53,288 nt of DNA. Origin: an uncultured Clostridium sp. GTDB lineage: Bacteria; Bacillota; Clostridia; TANB77; CAG-508. Made by a program: the position numbers and the translations under genes. The stretch lies in the NCBI GenBank assembly GCA_946411515.1, contig CAMKEH010000008.1:1-53288 (forward strand), written 5' to 3'. The notes beneath the pieces were generated by a model. The model worked only from the letters and a program-made list of their open reading frames with translations. It was not told the DNA's origin and ran no database searches. Of this stretch, positions 10,064 through 17,723 are shown in pieces (position 1 is the stretch's first letter; every line of letters starts with the position of its first letter).

Positions 10064-11356
10064 ATGAAGATACTAATGTTAACATGGGAATATCCACCAA
10101 GAGTCGTAGGAGGAATTTCTAGAGTAGTATATGATATATCAAGAACATTATTAAAAGATGGACATGATGTAACAGTTGTAACGTATAGAGAAGGTGATGC
10201 ACCTTATTTTGAAGACGACAAAGGTGTTAAAGTTTATAGAGTTGATAACTATATGATAAATCCAAACAATTTCATAGACTGGATTATGCAATTAAACTTT
10301 AATATGGTTGCAAAAGTAAATGAAATTATTGCAGAACAGGGAAATTTTGATGTCGTACATGCTCATGATTGGTTAGTTGCATATAGTGCAAAAACAATAA
10401 AAAATTCTTACAATATTCCAATTGTTTCAACAATACATGCTACAGAAGCAGGAAGAAATAGTGGAATACATGATGAACAACAAAGATATATAAATGATAC
10501 AGAATGGATGTTAACATATGAATCTGCAGAAGTGATTGTAAATAGTAATTACATGAAAAATGAATTACAAAGATTATTTGGCTTGCCATATGAAAAAATA
10601 AATGTAATACCAAATGGAGTGAATTTAAGCTTATTTAACGGAATAGAAAGAGATTATATTTTTAGAAGAAGATATGCTATGGATAATGAAAAAATAATAT
10701 TGTTCATGGGAAGACTAGTTTATGAAAAAGGGATACAACATTTAATATCAGCTATGCCAAAAATATTGGAAGGATATAGAGATAGCAAACTTGTGATATG
10801 TGGAAAAGGTGGAATGGAAGATGAACTAAAAAGACAAGTAGAAGCTATGGGAATATCTAATAAAGTTTATTTTGCAGGATATATGAATGGCAAAGATGTA
10901 CAGAGAATGTATAAAGCAGCAGATATAGCAGTATTTCCAAGTACATATGAGCCTTTTGGAATAGTTGCTCTAGAAGCAATGCTATCAGAAAATCCAATTG
11001 TTGTATCAGATATAGGAGGATTAAACGAAATAGTAGAGCATAGAGTAAATGGAATGAAAGCTTATTGTGGAAATCCAAATTCAATTGCTGATTCTATTTT
11101 AGAATTATTATATGACCATAAATTATGTGCAGATATAACAAAGAAAGCAAAAAATAAAGTTAGAAATGAATATAATTGGAGTAAAATTGCTCAAGATACG
11201 CATTTTACTTATCAAAAAGCAATATGTCAATCTGTTGCAGAAAAACAAAAAAGAGAATTGGAACAAGAAAGAGCAAGAAAGACAAAGAAAGCAAAAAATA
11301 CAGAAAACGAAATTACAAACTTACTTACATTCAAAAAACGTCATGCATATGCATAA
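10064..11356 (+). CDS. GT4 family glycosyltransferase (glycogen synthase-like)
   Basis: A retaining, GT-B fold glycosyltransferase of 430 residues. The N-terminal lobe starts MKILMLTWEYPPRVVGG, with the glycine-rich acceptor and nucleotide loop, and has HAHDWL (about 106). The C-terminal lobe has MGRLVYEKG and the sugar-nucleotide E-x7-E block in PSTYEPFGIVALEAM (about 296-310). Sequence style is closest to the starch/glycogen synthase and mannosyltransferase branch. Donor and acceptor cannot be fixed from sequence. The C-terminus is Lys/Glu-rich. It is flanked by terminators on both sides and so is probably its own unit. No signal peptide. Confidence 0.88.
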   Translation: MKILMLTWEYPPRVVGGISRVVYDISRTLLKDGHDVTVVTYREGDAPYFEDDKGVKVYRVDNYMINPNNFIDWIMQLNFNMVAKVNEIIAEQGNFDVVHAHDWLVAYSAKTIKNSYNIPIVSTIHATEAGRNSGIHDEQQRYINDTEWMLTYESAEVIVNSNYMKNELQRLFGLPYEKINVIPNGVNLSLFNGIERDYIFRRRYAMDNEKIILFMGRLVYEKGIQHLISAMPKILEGYRDSKLVICGKGGMEDELKRQVEAMGISNKVYFAGYMNGKDVQRMYKAADIAVFPSTYEPFGIVALEAMLSENPIVVSDIGGLNEIVEHRVNGMKAYCGNPNSIADSILELLYDHKLCADITKKAKNKVRNEYNWSKIAQDTHFTYQKAICQSVAEKQKRELEQERARKTKKAKNTENEITNLLTFKKRHAYA

Positions 11357-11370
11357 TAAGAACAAAAGAA

Positions 11371-11396
11371 AATGCAGAGATTTATCTGCATTTTTT
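11371..11396 (+). terminator. intrinsic terminator after the GT4 gene
   Basis: The stem ATGCAGA/TCTGCAT (11372-11378 with 11385-11391) is followed by T6. Confidence 0.85.
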
Positions 11397-11519
11397 GAAT
11401 TATTAAGTAAAAATAAAATTATAGTATATTATTTTGTTAATTCTACAAATTTAGCAAAATAAAAGTGTATAATATAAAAAGAAAAGATAAAAATAAGAAA
11501 TAAAAAATATGGAGGAATA

Positions 11520-12431
11520 ATGGAAGAAAAAAAAGAATTTAAATCAGGATTTGTAAGCTTAATTGGAAGAACAAATGTAGGAAAATCAACTTTATTAAAT
11601 TTATTAGTAGGAGAAAAAGTTGCAGCAATTGCAAATAAGGTTCAAACAACAAGAACTGCAATTAAAGGAATTGTAAATAGAGATAATTCACAAATAATAT
11701 TTGTAGATACACCAGGTATTCATAAACCAAAAACAAAGTTAAATGAAACTATGGTAGAGACTTCTTTTACTAGCTTAACTGATAGTGATATTGTTTTATT
11801 TTTAATTGAAGCAACAAGCACAGAAATAGGAAGAGGAGATAGAATAATATTAGATAAGATAAAAGAAGCTAAAAGAAAAACAATACTTATTATAAATAAA
11901 ATAGATTTAGTAAAAAGAGAAACTTTATTAAACTTAATTGAAATATATAGTAAAGAATATGATTTTACAGCTGTAATTCCTATTTCTGCAACAAATAGTA
12001 AATATAAAGAAATAATTTTAGATGAAATAGAAAAGAACTTAAATGAAGGTCCTGCATATTATGATATAGAAGAATATACAGATCAAACTTTAAGACAACT
12101 TGCAGAAGAAACAATTAGAGAAAAAGCTTTAAAATTATTACAAGATGAAGTACCACATGGTATATACATTGAAGTAGAAAAAATGAAAGAAAGAAAAAAT
12201 AAGAATAATGAACCTATATATGATATAGAAGCAACTATTTATTGTTTAAGAGAATCTCATAAAGGAATTATCATTGGAAAAAATGGAGAAATGTTAAAGA
12301 AAATTGGAAGGCAAGCTAGATTAGATATGGAAGAAAACTTTGGTGTAAAAGTAAATTTAAAAACTTGGGTAAAGGTTAAAGAAGATTGGCAAGATAACAA
12401 TTCTATTGTAGATAAATTTAAATTAAAATAA
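11520..12431 (+). CDS. era: GTPase Era
   Basis: Ras-like GTPase that binds the 3' end of 16S rRNA and checks 30S maturation. The 303 residues match the family. G1 is GRTNVGKSTLL (about 17-27), G3 is DTPGIHKP, and G4 is NKID. The C-terminal KH domain has GIIIGKNGEMLKKIG (about 246-260). It starts at ATG after TGGAGGAA. It heads the era-yqzL-recO group, an order also found in Bacillus. A TATAAT at 11468-11473 is a possible -10 box, but no matching -35 box is clear. Confidence 0.97.
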   Translation: MEEKKEFKSGFVSLIGRTNVGKSTLLNLLVGEKVAAIANKVQTTRTAIKGIVNRDNSQIIFVDTPGIHKPKTKLNETMVETSFTSLTDSDIVLFLIEATSTEIGRGDRIILDKIKEAKRKTILIINKIDLVKRETLLNLIEIYSKEYDFTAVIPISATNSKYKEIILDEIEKNLNEGPAYYDIEEYTDQTLRQLAEETIREKALKLLQDEVPHGIYIEVEKMKERKNKNNEPIYDIEATIYCLRESHKGIIIGKNGEMLKKIGRQARLDMEENFGVKVNLKTWVKVKEDWQDNNSIVDKFKLK

Positions 12432-12519
12432 ATTTAATAAATTGTATAAAATTTTCAAAAATTACAAAAGATAAAATTAAAGGTAAAACTTTAATTAAAC
12501 TATAAAGGAAGTGAAGTTC

Positions 12520-12702
12520 ATGATAAAAAAGATAGCATGGAATACCTTTAAAAATACAGGAGATATAAACACATATTTAGAATTGAAACAATTTGAAAAT
12601 ATAGAAAATAATTTAAATGTAGAAAATATAGATAATATAAAAAAGGATATAGAAAAAGATGGCGAACGTGAAAGTAAATGGAATAATACTATCGGAGAAT
12701 AA
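12520..12702 (+). CDS. yqzL: YqzL family small protein
   Basis: A 60-residue protein whose first 25 residues (MIKKIAWNTFKNTGDINTYL and following) match the short YqzL family: an aromatic-containing start, then T-G-D/N-I-x-T-Y-L. Its place between era and recO is the place of yqzL in Bacillus. Function is unknown. The C-terminal half is an Asn/Glu/Lys-rich extension longer than usual. I chose ATG at 12520, 10 bases after AAAGGA; a GTG at 12511 is too close to the ribosome binding site. The last 44 bases overlap recO in another frame. Confidence 0.7.
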   Translation: MIKKIAWNTFKNTGDINTYLELKQFENIENNLNVENIDNIKKDIEKDGERESKWNNTIGE

Positions 12703-13387
12703 TTTAGGAGATTTTGATAAAATGCTTACTATGCTAACACCAGGTATAGGCAAGATCTCATGCGTTGCTAAAGAAGCAAGAAGACCCAAAAGTGCTCTTT
12801 TAGCAGGCACGCAAATTTTTTGCTTTGGTGAGTACTTAATGTATAAAGGAACTAGTACATATCACATAAATTCAGTAGAACCAGTAGAGTTTTTTTATAA
12901 TATAAGAACAGATTTGGATAAGTTAAAATATGCAATACATATAAATAAGATTATAAATGATGTAACTCATGAAAATCAAAATTGTTATAAAATTTTACAA
13001 TTACTATTAAATACACTTTATACAATATCAGAAACTGATAAAAACTTAGATTTAGTTTTAGGAATATTTAAATTAAGACTATTAAGTTTAATTGGATTTA
13101 CACCTGATATTAAAAATTGTACAAACTGTGGAGAAAAAGATGATATTAAATACTTTAGTATAAAAGATAATGGTTTTAAATGCAAAACATGTGGAAAACA
13201 AGATACTTCTGCGATTAAAATTTCCGAAAGTACAAAAAATGCCATAAAATACACTATAACAGCTCCTGCAAAACAGCTATATTCATTTAACTTAAAAGAT
13301 GAATCTTTAGAAGAATTTAAATTAATTTCAAAAATATACTTTAATGAAAAATTAGAAAAAGAATATAAATTAGAAGATTTGTTTTAA
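12659..13387 (+). CDS. recO: DNA repair protein RecO
   Basis: Recombination mediator that works with RecR and RecF to load RecA on SSB-coated single-stranded DNA. The 242-residue product has an N-terminal OB-fold (V-N-G-I-I-L-S-E-N-N-L-G-D-F-D-K, then GKISCVAKEARRPKS), a helical middle, and a zinc-binding four-Cys site from CTNCGEKDD and CKTCGK (about 155-180). The ATG lies inside the yqzL reading frame, which suggests translational coupling. A terminator overlaps its stop codon. Confidence 0.95.
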   Translation: MANVKVNGIILSENNLGDFDKMLTMLTPGIGKISCVAKEARRPKSALLAGTQIFCFGEYLMYKGTSTYHINSVEPVEFFYNIRTDLDKLKYAIHINKIINDVTHENQNCYKILQLLLNTLYTISETDKNLDLVLGIFKLRLLSLIGFTPDIKNCTNCGEKDDIKYFSIKDNGFKCKTCGKQDTSAIKISESTKNAIKYTITAPAKQLYSFNLKDESLEEFKLISKIYFNEKLEKEYKLEDLF

Positions 13388-13413
13388 AACGTTTACTCTT
13401 TAGTAAGCGTTTT
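13386..13413 (+). terminator. intrinsic terminator after recO
   Basis: The 12-bp stem from 13386-13397 with 13402-13413 has one mismatch and ends in a T-rich tract. The left arm begins in the recO stop codon. Confidence 0.8.
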
Positions 13414-13524
13414 ATTTTGTAATAGTAGTTGAAAAATATTTATAAATGTGGTAATATTTGTTGGAAATAATTTATAAATATAAATTATAGGAAAATATAG
13501 TATTTAGTTTAGGTGGGAAACAAA

Positions 13525-14605
13525 ATGAGGCAAACTATAATGGAAGTTGATTGTAAGGCTTTTAAGGAAAACATTAAAAACATAGAAAACTATGTTAAAG
13601 ATAAACAAATAATGCCAGTTATAAAGGCAAATGCATATGGGACACATATAAACAAAAGATTAGATTTAATAAATGAATTTGATATAGTAGCTGTTGCTAT
13701 GATAGATGAAGCTATAGATTTAAGAAAAATTGGATATAAAAAAGAAATATTCATTTTAAATCAACCTTATATTGATGATATAAAAGATATAATGAAATAC
13801 AATATAACAATAGGATTAAGTGATGAAAGTTTCTTAGATGAAGTTATTAAAAATAAATATAAGATAAAAGTTCATTTAGAAATAGAAACAGGAATGAATA
13901 GAACAGGTATAAAACTGGAAGAATTAAATAATTTTATAGAAAAAATAAAAACATCTTCTAAAATAAAAGTAGAAGGAGTATATACTCATTTATCTTCTGC
14001 TGATTATGATGAAGAATATACAAACAGACAATTATATATATTCCAAAAAGCTGTAAATATAGTAAAAGAAAATTTTGATACAATAAAATATGTACATTCT
14101 TCTGCATCAAATGGATTAATAAATTATGATGATGGTATATCTAATTTAGTAAGACCTGGAATAATAATGTACCGGATATAAATCATTTGATGAAGTAACA
14201 GATAAAATAAATATAAAACCAATTTGTAAACTAAAAACAAAGATAACTTTTATTAAATATGTAGATAAAGAAACATCAATAAGTTATTCAAGAAAGTTTA
14301 TTTCTAAAAATAAAATGAAAATTGCAACAATACCAATTGGATATGCAGATGGATTAAGAAGAGCTCTTTTTGAAAAAGGAGAAGTTATTATAAATGGTCA
14401 TAAAACAAAAATACTTGGAACAATATGTATGGATAGTTGCATGATAGATGTAACAGGAATTGAAAATGTAGAAGTAGGTACAGATGTATATTTATGGGAT
14501 AATGAATTAATAACATTAGATGATATTGCAAAAAAATGTGATACAATAAATTATGAAATATTAAGTACAATTTCATATAGGGTAACAAGAGAATTTAATG
14601 AGTAA
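13525..14605 (+). CDS. alr: alanine racemase, +1 frameshift at CGG
   Basis: PLP-dependent enzyme making D-alanine for peptidoglycan. The PLP lysine is in PVIKANAYGTH (about 37). The zero frame stops at 14181 just after CGG (14173). Skipping one base restores the conserved RPGIIMYGY and runs on to the C-terminal beta domain with the catalytic Tyr in IPIGYADGLRR and CMDSCMIDVT. The corrected product has 359 residues, a normal length. Both halves are well conserved and no other lesion is present, so gene decay is unlikely. The start is ATG at 13525, 8 bases after AGGTGGG. Not in an operon. Confidence 0.92.
14173..14176 (+). other. +1 frameshift site CGGA in alr
   Basis: CGG follows TAC and the frame resumes at 14177 (TAT). 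The site reads Y-Gly-Y, and the Gly belongs to the conserved RPG-x-x-x-YG block. Unshifted translation would be CGG ATA TAA. Confidence 0.93.
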
Positions 14606-14620
14606 AATCACTAAAATTTA

Positions 14621-14649
14621 TTGACAAAATAAGGAAATCCAAGTATAAT
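14621..14649 (+). promoter_or_regulatory. promoter of antisense RNA
   Basis: TTGACA (14621-14626), 17 bases, TATAAT (14644-14649): a perfect consensus promoter with no good open reading frame downstream on this strand. Confidence 0.88.
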
Positions 14650-14655
14650 AAAAAT

Positions 14656-14741
14656 AGGAAAATGAGAAACCACAAACGTGGTTTGCCCAGTAAAAATATG
14701 AAAACACACCTGAACCGGTCAAGTTTACAGATGTGTTTTTA
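14656..14741 (+). ncRNA. candidate antisense antitoxin RNA of a type I system
   Basis: About 86 bases from a consensus promoter to a terminator hairpin, with no reading frame. It has a 7-bp hairpin (14667-14673 with 14678-14684) near its 5' end. The 8 bases AAACCACA (14667-14674) are complementary to TGTGGTTT in the 5' leader of the convergent toxin mRNA. Its 3' part is the complement of the toxin mRNA 3' end. This layout, with contacts at the 5' leader and a shared terminator, is like the Fst/par type I systems. Confidence 0.6.
14701..14740. terminator. bidirectional terminator shared by toxin mRNA and antisense RNA
   Basis: A 12-bp stem (14701-14712 with 14728-14739, one mismatch) has T on the 3' side in both directions. 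Confidence 0.75.
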
Positions 14742-14747
14742 GTTTGT

Positions 14748-14870
14748 TTATGTTTGTTTGCTGATAATTATAACTAGTGCTATAATCAAGGTAAACGTAA
14801 TGATAGTTACTGATATAAGACCAGTAAAAAGTAAATTTATAATTAATAATAAAGTTTTAATTTCTATCAT
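14748..14870 (-). CDS. small membrane peptide, likely type I toxin
   Basis: A 40-residue peptide starting MIEIKTLLLI, one long hydrophobic segment (about 6-36) and a short polar tail ending SKQT. Size and profile fit holin-like and TxpA/Fst-type toxins that damage the membrane, though no family-specific motif is clear. The strong GGAGG lies 8 bases before the ATG at 14870 (a second in-frame ATG at 14876 is too close). That GGAGG pairs with CCTCCT 7 bases upstream, so the ribosome binding site is hidden in a hairpin, as is usual for type I toxin mRNAs. It converges with the antisense RNA. It is too small for routine gene callers. Confidence 0.65.
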   Translation of the reverse strand: MIEIKTLLLIINLLFTGLISVTIITFTLIIALVIIISKQT

Positions 14871-14936
14871 GTACATCACCTCCTCTTATGTAGGAGGCAA
14901 ACCACATCTGTTTATTCTCAAATTCCTATAGGTACA

Positions 14937-14965
14937 ACTATACAGTAAAACTTTACAAAAGCCAA
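14937..14965 (-). promoter_or_regulatory. promoter of the toxin mRNA
   Basis: On the minus strand TTGGCT (14965-14960), 17 bases, TATAGT (14942-14937). Transcription would start near 14930, giving a leader of about 60 bases. Confidence 0.6.
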
Positions 14966-14993
14966 GTTAAATATTAAAATTTTTTGGAAAATA

Positions 14994-15022
14994 TTGCATT
15001 ATTTTGTAAAACATAGTATAAT
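14994..15022 (+). promoter_or_regulatory. promoter of the GT2 gene
   Basis: TTGCAT (14994-14999), 17 bases, TATAAT (15017-15022). Confidence 0.75.
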
Positions 15023-15079
15023 AAAAAAGACGGCATAATATTATATAAAGAATAATATTAAAAAAAGAGAGGTAAAAAA

Positions 15080-16309
15080 ATGGATTATTTATATATACTA
15101 AGAGAAGCATTAGTTTGGATAATAACTATATTTTGGTTATATCAAGTTGTAATTAGTTTATGTTCTTTAGTAAAAATCAAAGATAAACCATTAAAAGTAA
15201 ACAAAAATCACAGATTTATGGCAATTATACCAGCTCATAATGAAGAAGCTGTAGTTGGTAATTTAATTGAAAGTTTGAAAAAACAAAATTATGACAAAGA
15301 CTTATATGACATATATGTTATAGCTGACAATTGTACAGATAATACTGCAAAAGTTGCAAAAGAAGCAGGAGCTATAGTATATAAAAGATTTGATGAAACA
15401 AAGAAAACAAAAGGATATGCATTAGATTGGTTTTTAAAACAAAAAATAGAAGAAAATGCACCATATGATGCTTTCTTTATATTCGATGCTGATAATATTG
15501 TTCATCCAGATTTTATAAAAAATATGAATAAAAAACTATGTCAAGGTGAAGATGTTGTTCAAGGATATAGAGATATTAAAAACCCAACAGATAGTTGGAT
15601 TACAGCAGGGTATGCATTATTCTATTGGACAATGCACAGATTCTACCATTTAGCAAGATACAATTTAGGATTATCTCCATTATTAAATGGAACAGGATTT
15701 ATGGTAAGATTTGATGTTGTAAAACCACAAGGATGGGATACAGTAACTTTAACAGAGGATATAGAATTTTCTTTAAAAAGAATTATTAAAGGTAAAAGAC
15801 TTGGATGGGCAGTAGATGCAATATGCTATGATGAACAACCAGTTGGATTTAAACAAAGTTGGTCACAAAGAAGTAGATGGACTGTTGGACATATGCAATG
15901 TATAAAAGAATATACAAAAGATCTAGCAGTAGCTGCTAAGGAGAATAAAACAATGGTTAACTTTGATGGATTATTATATATACTAGGAAGTATTCCAATG
16001 TTTATAATAACATTAGTATTATTAGGAACAAACTTCTTAATGTATGCAGGAGATGGAATGACAAAAGTAGAATTATTTATTAATATTTTAAGATATTTAG
16101 TTCCAACATTTGTATTTCCTATAATAACAGCTGCAATAGCAATGTGGCTAGATAAAAGACCAATTAAACCAATGCTTAAAGGGTTAGCTTTCTTCCCATT
16201 ATTCATGGGTTCATGGCTACTAATAAACTTTAAATGTTTATTCAAGAGAGAAACATCATGGGAGAAAATTACTCACTTAAGAAGTATAAAAATTTCAGAA
16301 GTGGAATAA
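15080..16309 (+). CDS. membrane GT2 family glycosyltransferase
   Basis: A 409-residue inverting, processive-type glycosyltransferase. One N-terminal membrane segment (about 9-30) is followed by the catalytic domain: PAHNEE (about 51), the metal-site Asp in FDADN (about 137), the acceptor TED (about 220) and the Q-x-x-R-W motif in QRSRW (about 263). At least two or three more membrane segments lie in about 295-390. This is the layout of polysaccharide synthases such as PgaC or hyaluronan synthase, but the product cannot be told. It is a single gene with its own promoter and a strong terminator. Confidence 0.9.
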   Translation: MDYLYILREALVWIITIFWLYQVVISLCSLVKIKDKPLKVNKNHRFMAIIPAHNEEAVVGNLIESLKKQNYDKDLYDIYVIADNCTDNTAKVAKEAGAIVYKRFDETKKTKGYALDWFLKQKIEENAPYDAFFIFDADNIVHPDFIKNMNKKLCQGEDVVQGYRDIKNPTDSWITAGYALFYWTMHRFYHLARYNLGLSPLLNGTGFMVRFDVVKPQGWDTVTLTEDIEFSLKRIIKGKRLGWAVDAICYDEQPVGFKQSWSQRSRWTVGHMQCIKEYTKDLAVAAKENKTMVNFDGLLYILGSIPMFIITLVLLGTNFLMYAGDGMTKVELFINILRYLVPTFVFPIITAAIAMWLDKRPIKPMLKGLAFFPLFMGSWLLINFKCLFKRETSWEKITHLRSIKISEVE

Positions 16310-16349
16310 TTAAATTAATTATAAATTAGGATAGGTATTATTAAAATAT

Positions 16350-16390
16350 AAGATACTCCAATTTGCAAAAACAAATTGGAGTATCTTTGA
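16350..16390 (+). terminator. strong intrinsic terminator after the GT2 gene
   Basis: A perfect 16-bp stem (16350-16365 with 16372-16387) with a 6-base loop. It may work in both directions. Confidence 0.85.
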
Positions 16391-16404
16391 GTTTGATAAA
16401 AACA

Positions 16405-16433
16405 TTGAAATTTTAGAGTTTTTTTGATATAAT
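16405..16433 (+). promoter_or_regulatory. promoter of the foreign-looking gene
   Basis: TTGAAA (16405-16410), 17 bases, TATAAT (16428-16433). The leader that follows (16445-16510) contains a short CAGAC/GTCTG pairing but no riboswitch I recognise. Confidence 0.7.
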
Positions 16434-16516
16434 ATAATTACATTTTAACAGACTTGTGTTAGGGATAAGGTCTGATAGATGTATAATATCTTAGATAAAT
16501 ATACAGGAGGAAAATC

Positions 16517-17038
16517 ATGACTAGACAAGAAATTTATCAGAAAATTGTCCGGATTGCCGATGAACTCGGTGATATACACTTTGCAGATAGAATGTTAAAC
16601 TCTGTTAAAACAAATGACAGGGAAACATTTGATAGACTCGTTGATCGACTGAAAAGATATAAAAGTGAAGCATATAATGAAATAGTAGAGTTGGGCAATA
16701 CAGTTAACACATTAATAAATACTCATAACGAATATAAGTGTACTATATTTTCTGATAAAGGAAAAACAGATAAAGGAATTTATGAGTTTGATGTAAATCA
16801 ATATAATTCTTTAACCTTATTCATAATTTCCGTCTTAGGAAAATTTGAAGTAGGAGATCTGTTTGAAAGTTGGGGATCAAGCAATTCCTCATTCGCCTTT
16901 GCTGAAGATATTGCACTTTATAGTAAGTATTTATCAGATTTTGTGCTTAATTGTAATTATGCTAAATTGTATAAAAACTACACTGATTTATACGGTCTTA
17001 TTTCAGACATTCTTAAAGGCCAATATAAAAAACAATAA
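16517..17038 (+). CDS. hypothetical protein, foreign-looking, with an unshifted CGG codon
   Basis: Not recognised. 173 residues, soluble, mostly helical, with charged runs such as DRETFDRLVDRLKRYKSE. Codon use differs from its neighbours: CTC, CTG, CGA, CGG, GTC and AGG appear within the first 50 codons, while the surrounding genes use almost only AGA, TTA and GTA. This suggests recent transfer. It holds the only in-frame CGG in the window (16550-16552, codon 12) that is not at a frameshift. If CGG forces a +1 shift in this host, the product would end at a TAA 15 codons later. It is single, with its own promoter and a following hairpin. ATG after AGGAGG. Confidence 0.75.
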   Translation: MTRQEIYQKIVRIADELGDIHFADRMLNSVKTNDRETFDRLVDRLKRYKSEAYNEIVELGNTVNTLINTHNEYKCTIFSDKGKTDKGIYEFDVNQYNSLTLFIISVLGKFEVGDLFESWGSSNSSFAFAEDIALYSKYLSDFVLNCNYAKLYKNYTDLYGLISDILKGQYKKQ

Positions 17039-17055
17039 AAATCACCCTAACACAT

Positions 17056-17092
17056 CCCACGTAGAATCTTATGCAGCTACGTGGGAATATTT
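17056..17092 (+). terminator. hairpin after the foreign-looking gene
   Basis: The stem CCCACGTAG/CTACGTGGG (17056-17064 with 17077-17085) is followed by AATATTTT. This is a weak intrinsic terminator. Confidence 0.6.
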
Positions 17093-17152
17093 TATAAAAA
17101 ATATAATAAATTCAAAATAATTAAAAAATGTTGGAAAAATATTGAAAAAAAC

Positions 17153-17181
17153 TTGCAATTTTAGTAAAAAGCGGGTATAAT
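17153..17181 (+). promoter_or_regulatory. promoter of the rimP-nusA-infB operon
   Basis: TTGCAA (17153-17158), 17 bases, TATAAT (17176-17181). Confidence 0.8.
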
Positions 17182-17204
17182 ATTAATAACTTAAATGAAT
17201 TTCA

Positions 17205-17231
17205 GAAGAGTGGGAGCAAATCCCACTCTTC
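17205..17231 (+). promoter_or_regulatory. leader hairpin before rimP
   Basis: A perfect 11-bp stem (17205-17215 with 17221-17231) with a 5-base loop and no T run after it. It lies in the untranslated leader 22 bases before the rimP start, so it is more likely an RNA stability or regulatory element than a terminator. Confidence 0.5.
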
Positions 17232-17253
17232 AATAATGTAAAGGAGGTTTATT

Positions 17254-17703
17254 TTGTCTAAGATAGAAGAAAAGGTAGAAAGTTTAATAAAAGAAAAGAT
17301 AGAAAATATAGGCTATGAACTTTATGATGTAGAATATGTAAAAGAAGGAAAAAACTATTTTTTAAGAATATTTATAGATAAACCAGAGGGAATAGACTTA
17401 AATGATTGTGAAAGAGTAAATGATGAAATAAATGAACTTCTAGATACCAAAGATTATATAAAAGAACAATACTTTTTAGAAGTATCTTCACCAGGAGTAG
17501 AAAGAGTGTTGAAAAAAAATAAACACTTAGAATCAAGCATAGGAAAAGAAATAAATATAAAATTATTTAAAAAAGATGAAAATGGTAATAAAGAATATCA
17601 AGGAATATTAGAAAAATTTGATACAGAAAAAATTTATTTAAAAAATGAGATTATAATTGAAAGAAAAAATATAGCACAAATAAAAACAGTTTATAATTGG
17701 TAA
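17254..17703 (+). CDS. rimP: ribosome maturation factor RimP
   Basis: Needed for 30S subunit maturation. 149 residues, with the family's N-terminal alpha/beta domain (GYELYDVEYVKEGKNYFLRI, then IDKPEGIDLNDCERVN) and the conserved LEVSSPGVERVLK (about 80-92), followed by the small SH3-like C-terminal domain. The start is TTG at 17254 after AAGGAGG. First gene of the operon that runs to truB. The gap to nusA is short. Confidence 0.95.
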   Translation: MSKIEEKVESLIKEKIENIGYELYDVEYVKEGKNYFLRIFIDKPEGIDLNDCERVNDEINELLDTKDYIKEQYFLEVSSPGVERVLKKNKHLESSIGKEINIKLFKKDENGNKEYQGILEKFDTEKIYLKNEIIIERKNIAQIKTVYNW

Positions 17704-17723
17704 AGAAAGGAATGATTGGAAAA

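Noticed and set aside
11166..11462. Open frame overlapping the end of the GT4 gene
   Set aside because: It is an alternative frame of the Lys/Glu-rich tail, with no ribosome binding site, and it runs through the terminator.
16517..17038. A cas or phage gene
   Set aside because: No motif of either kind was found, and no neighbouring cas or phage genes exist.
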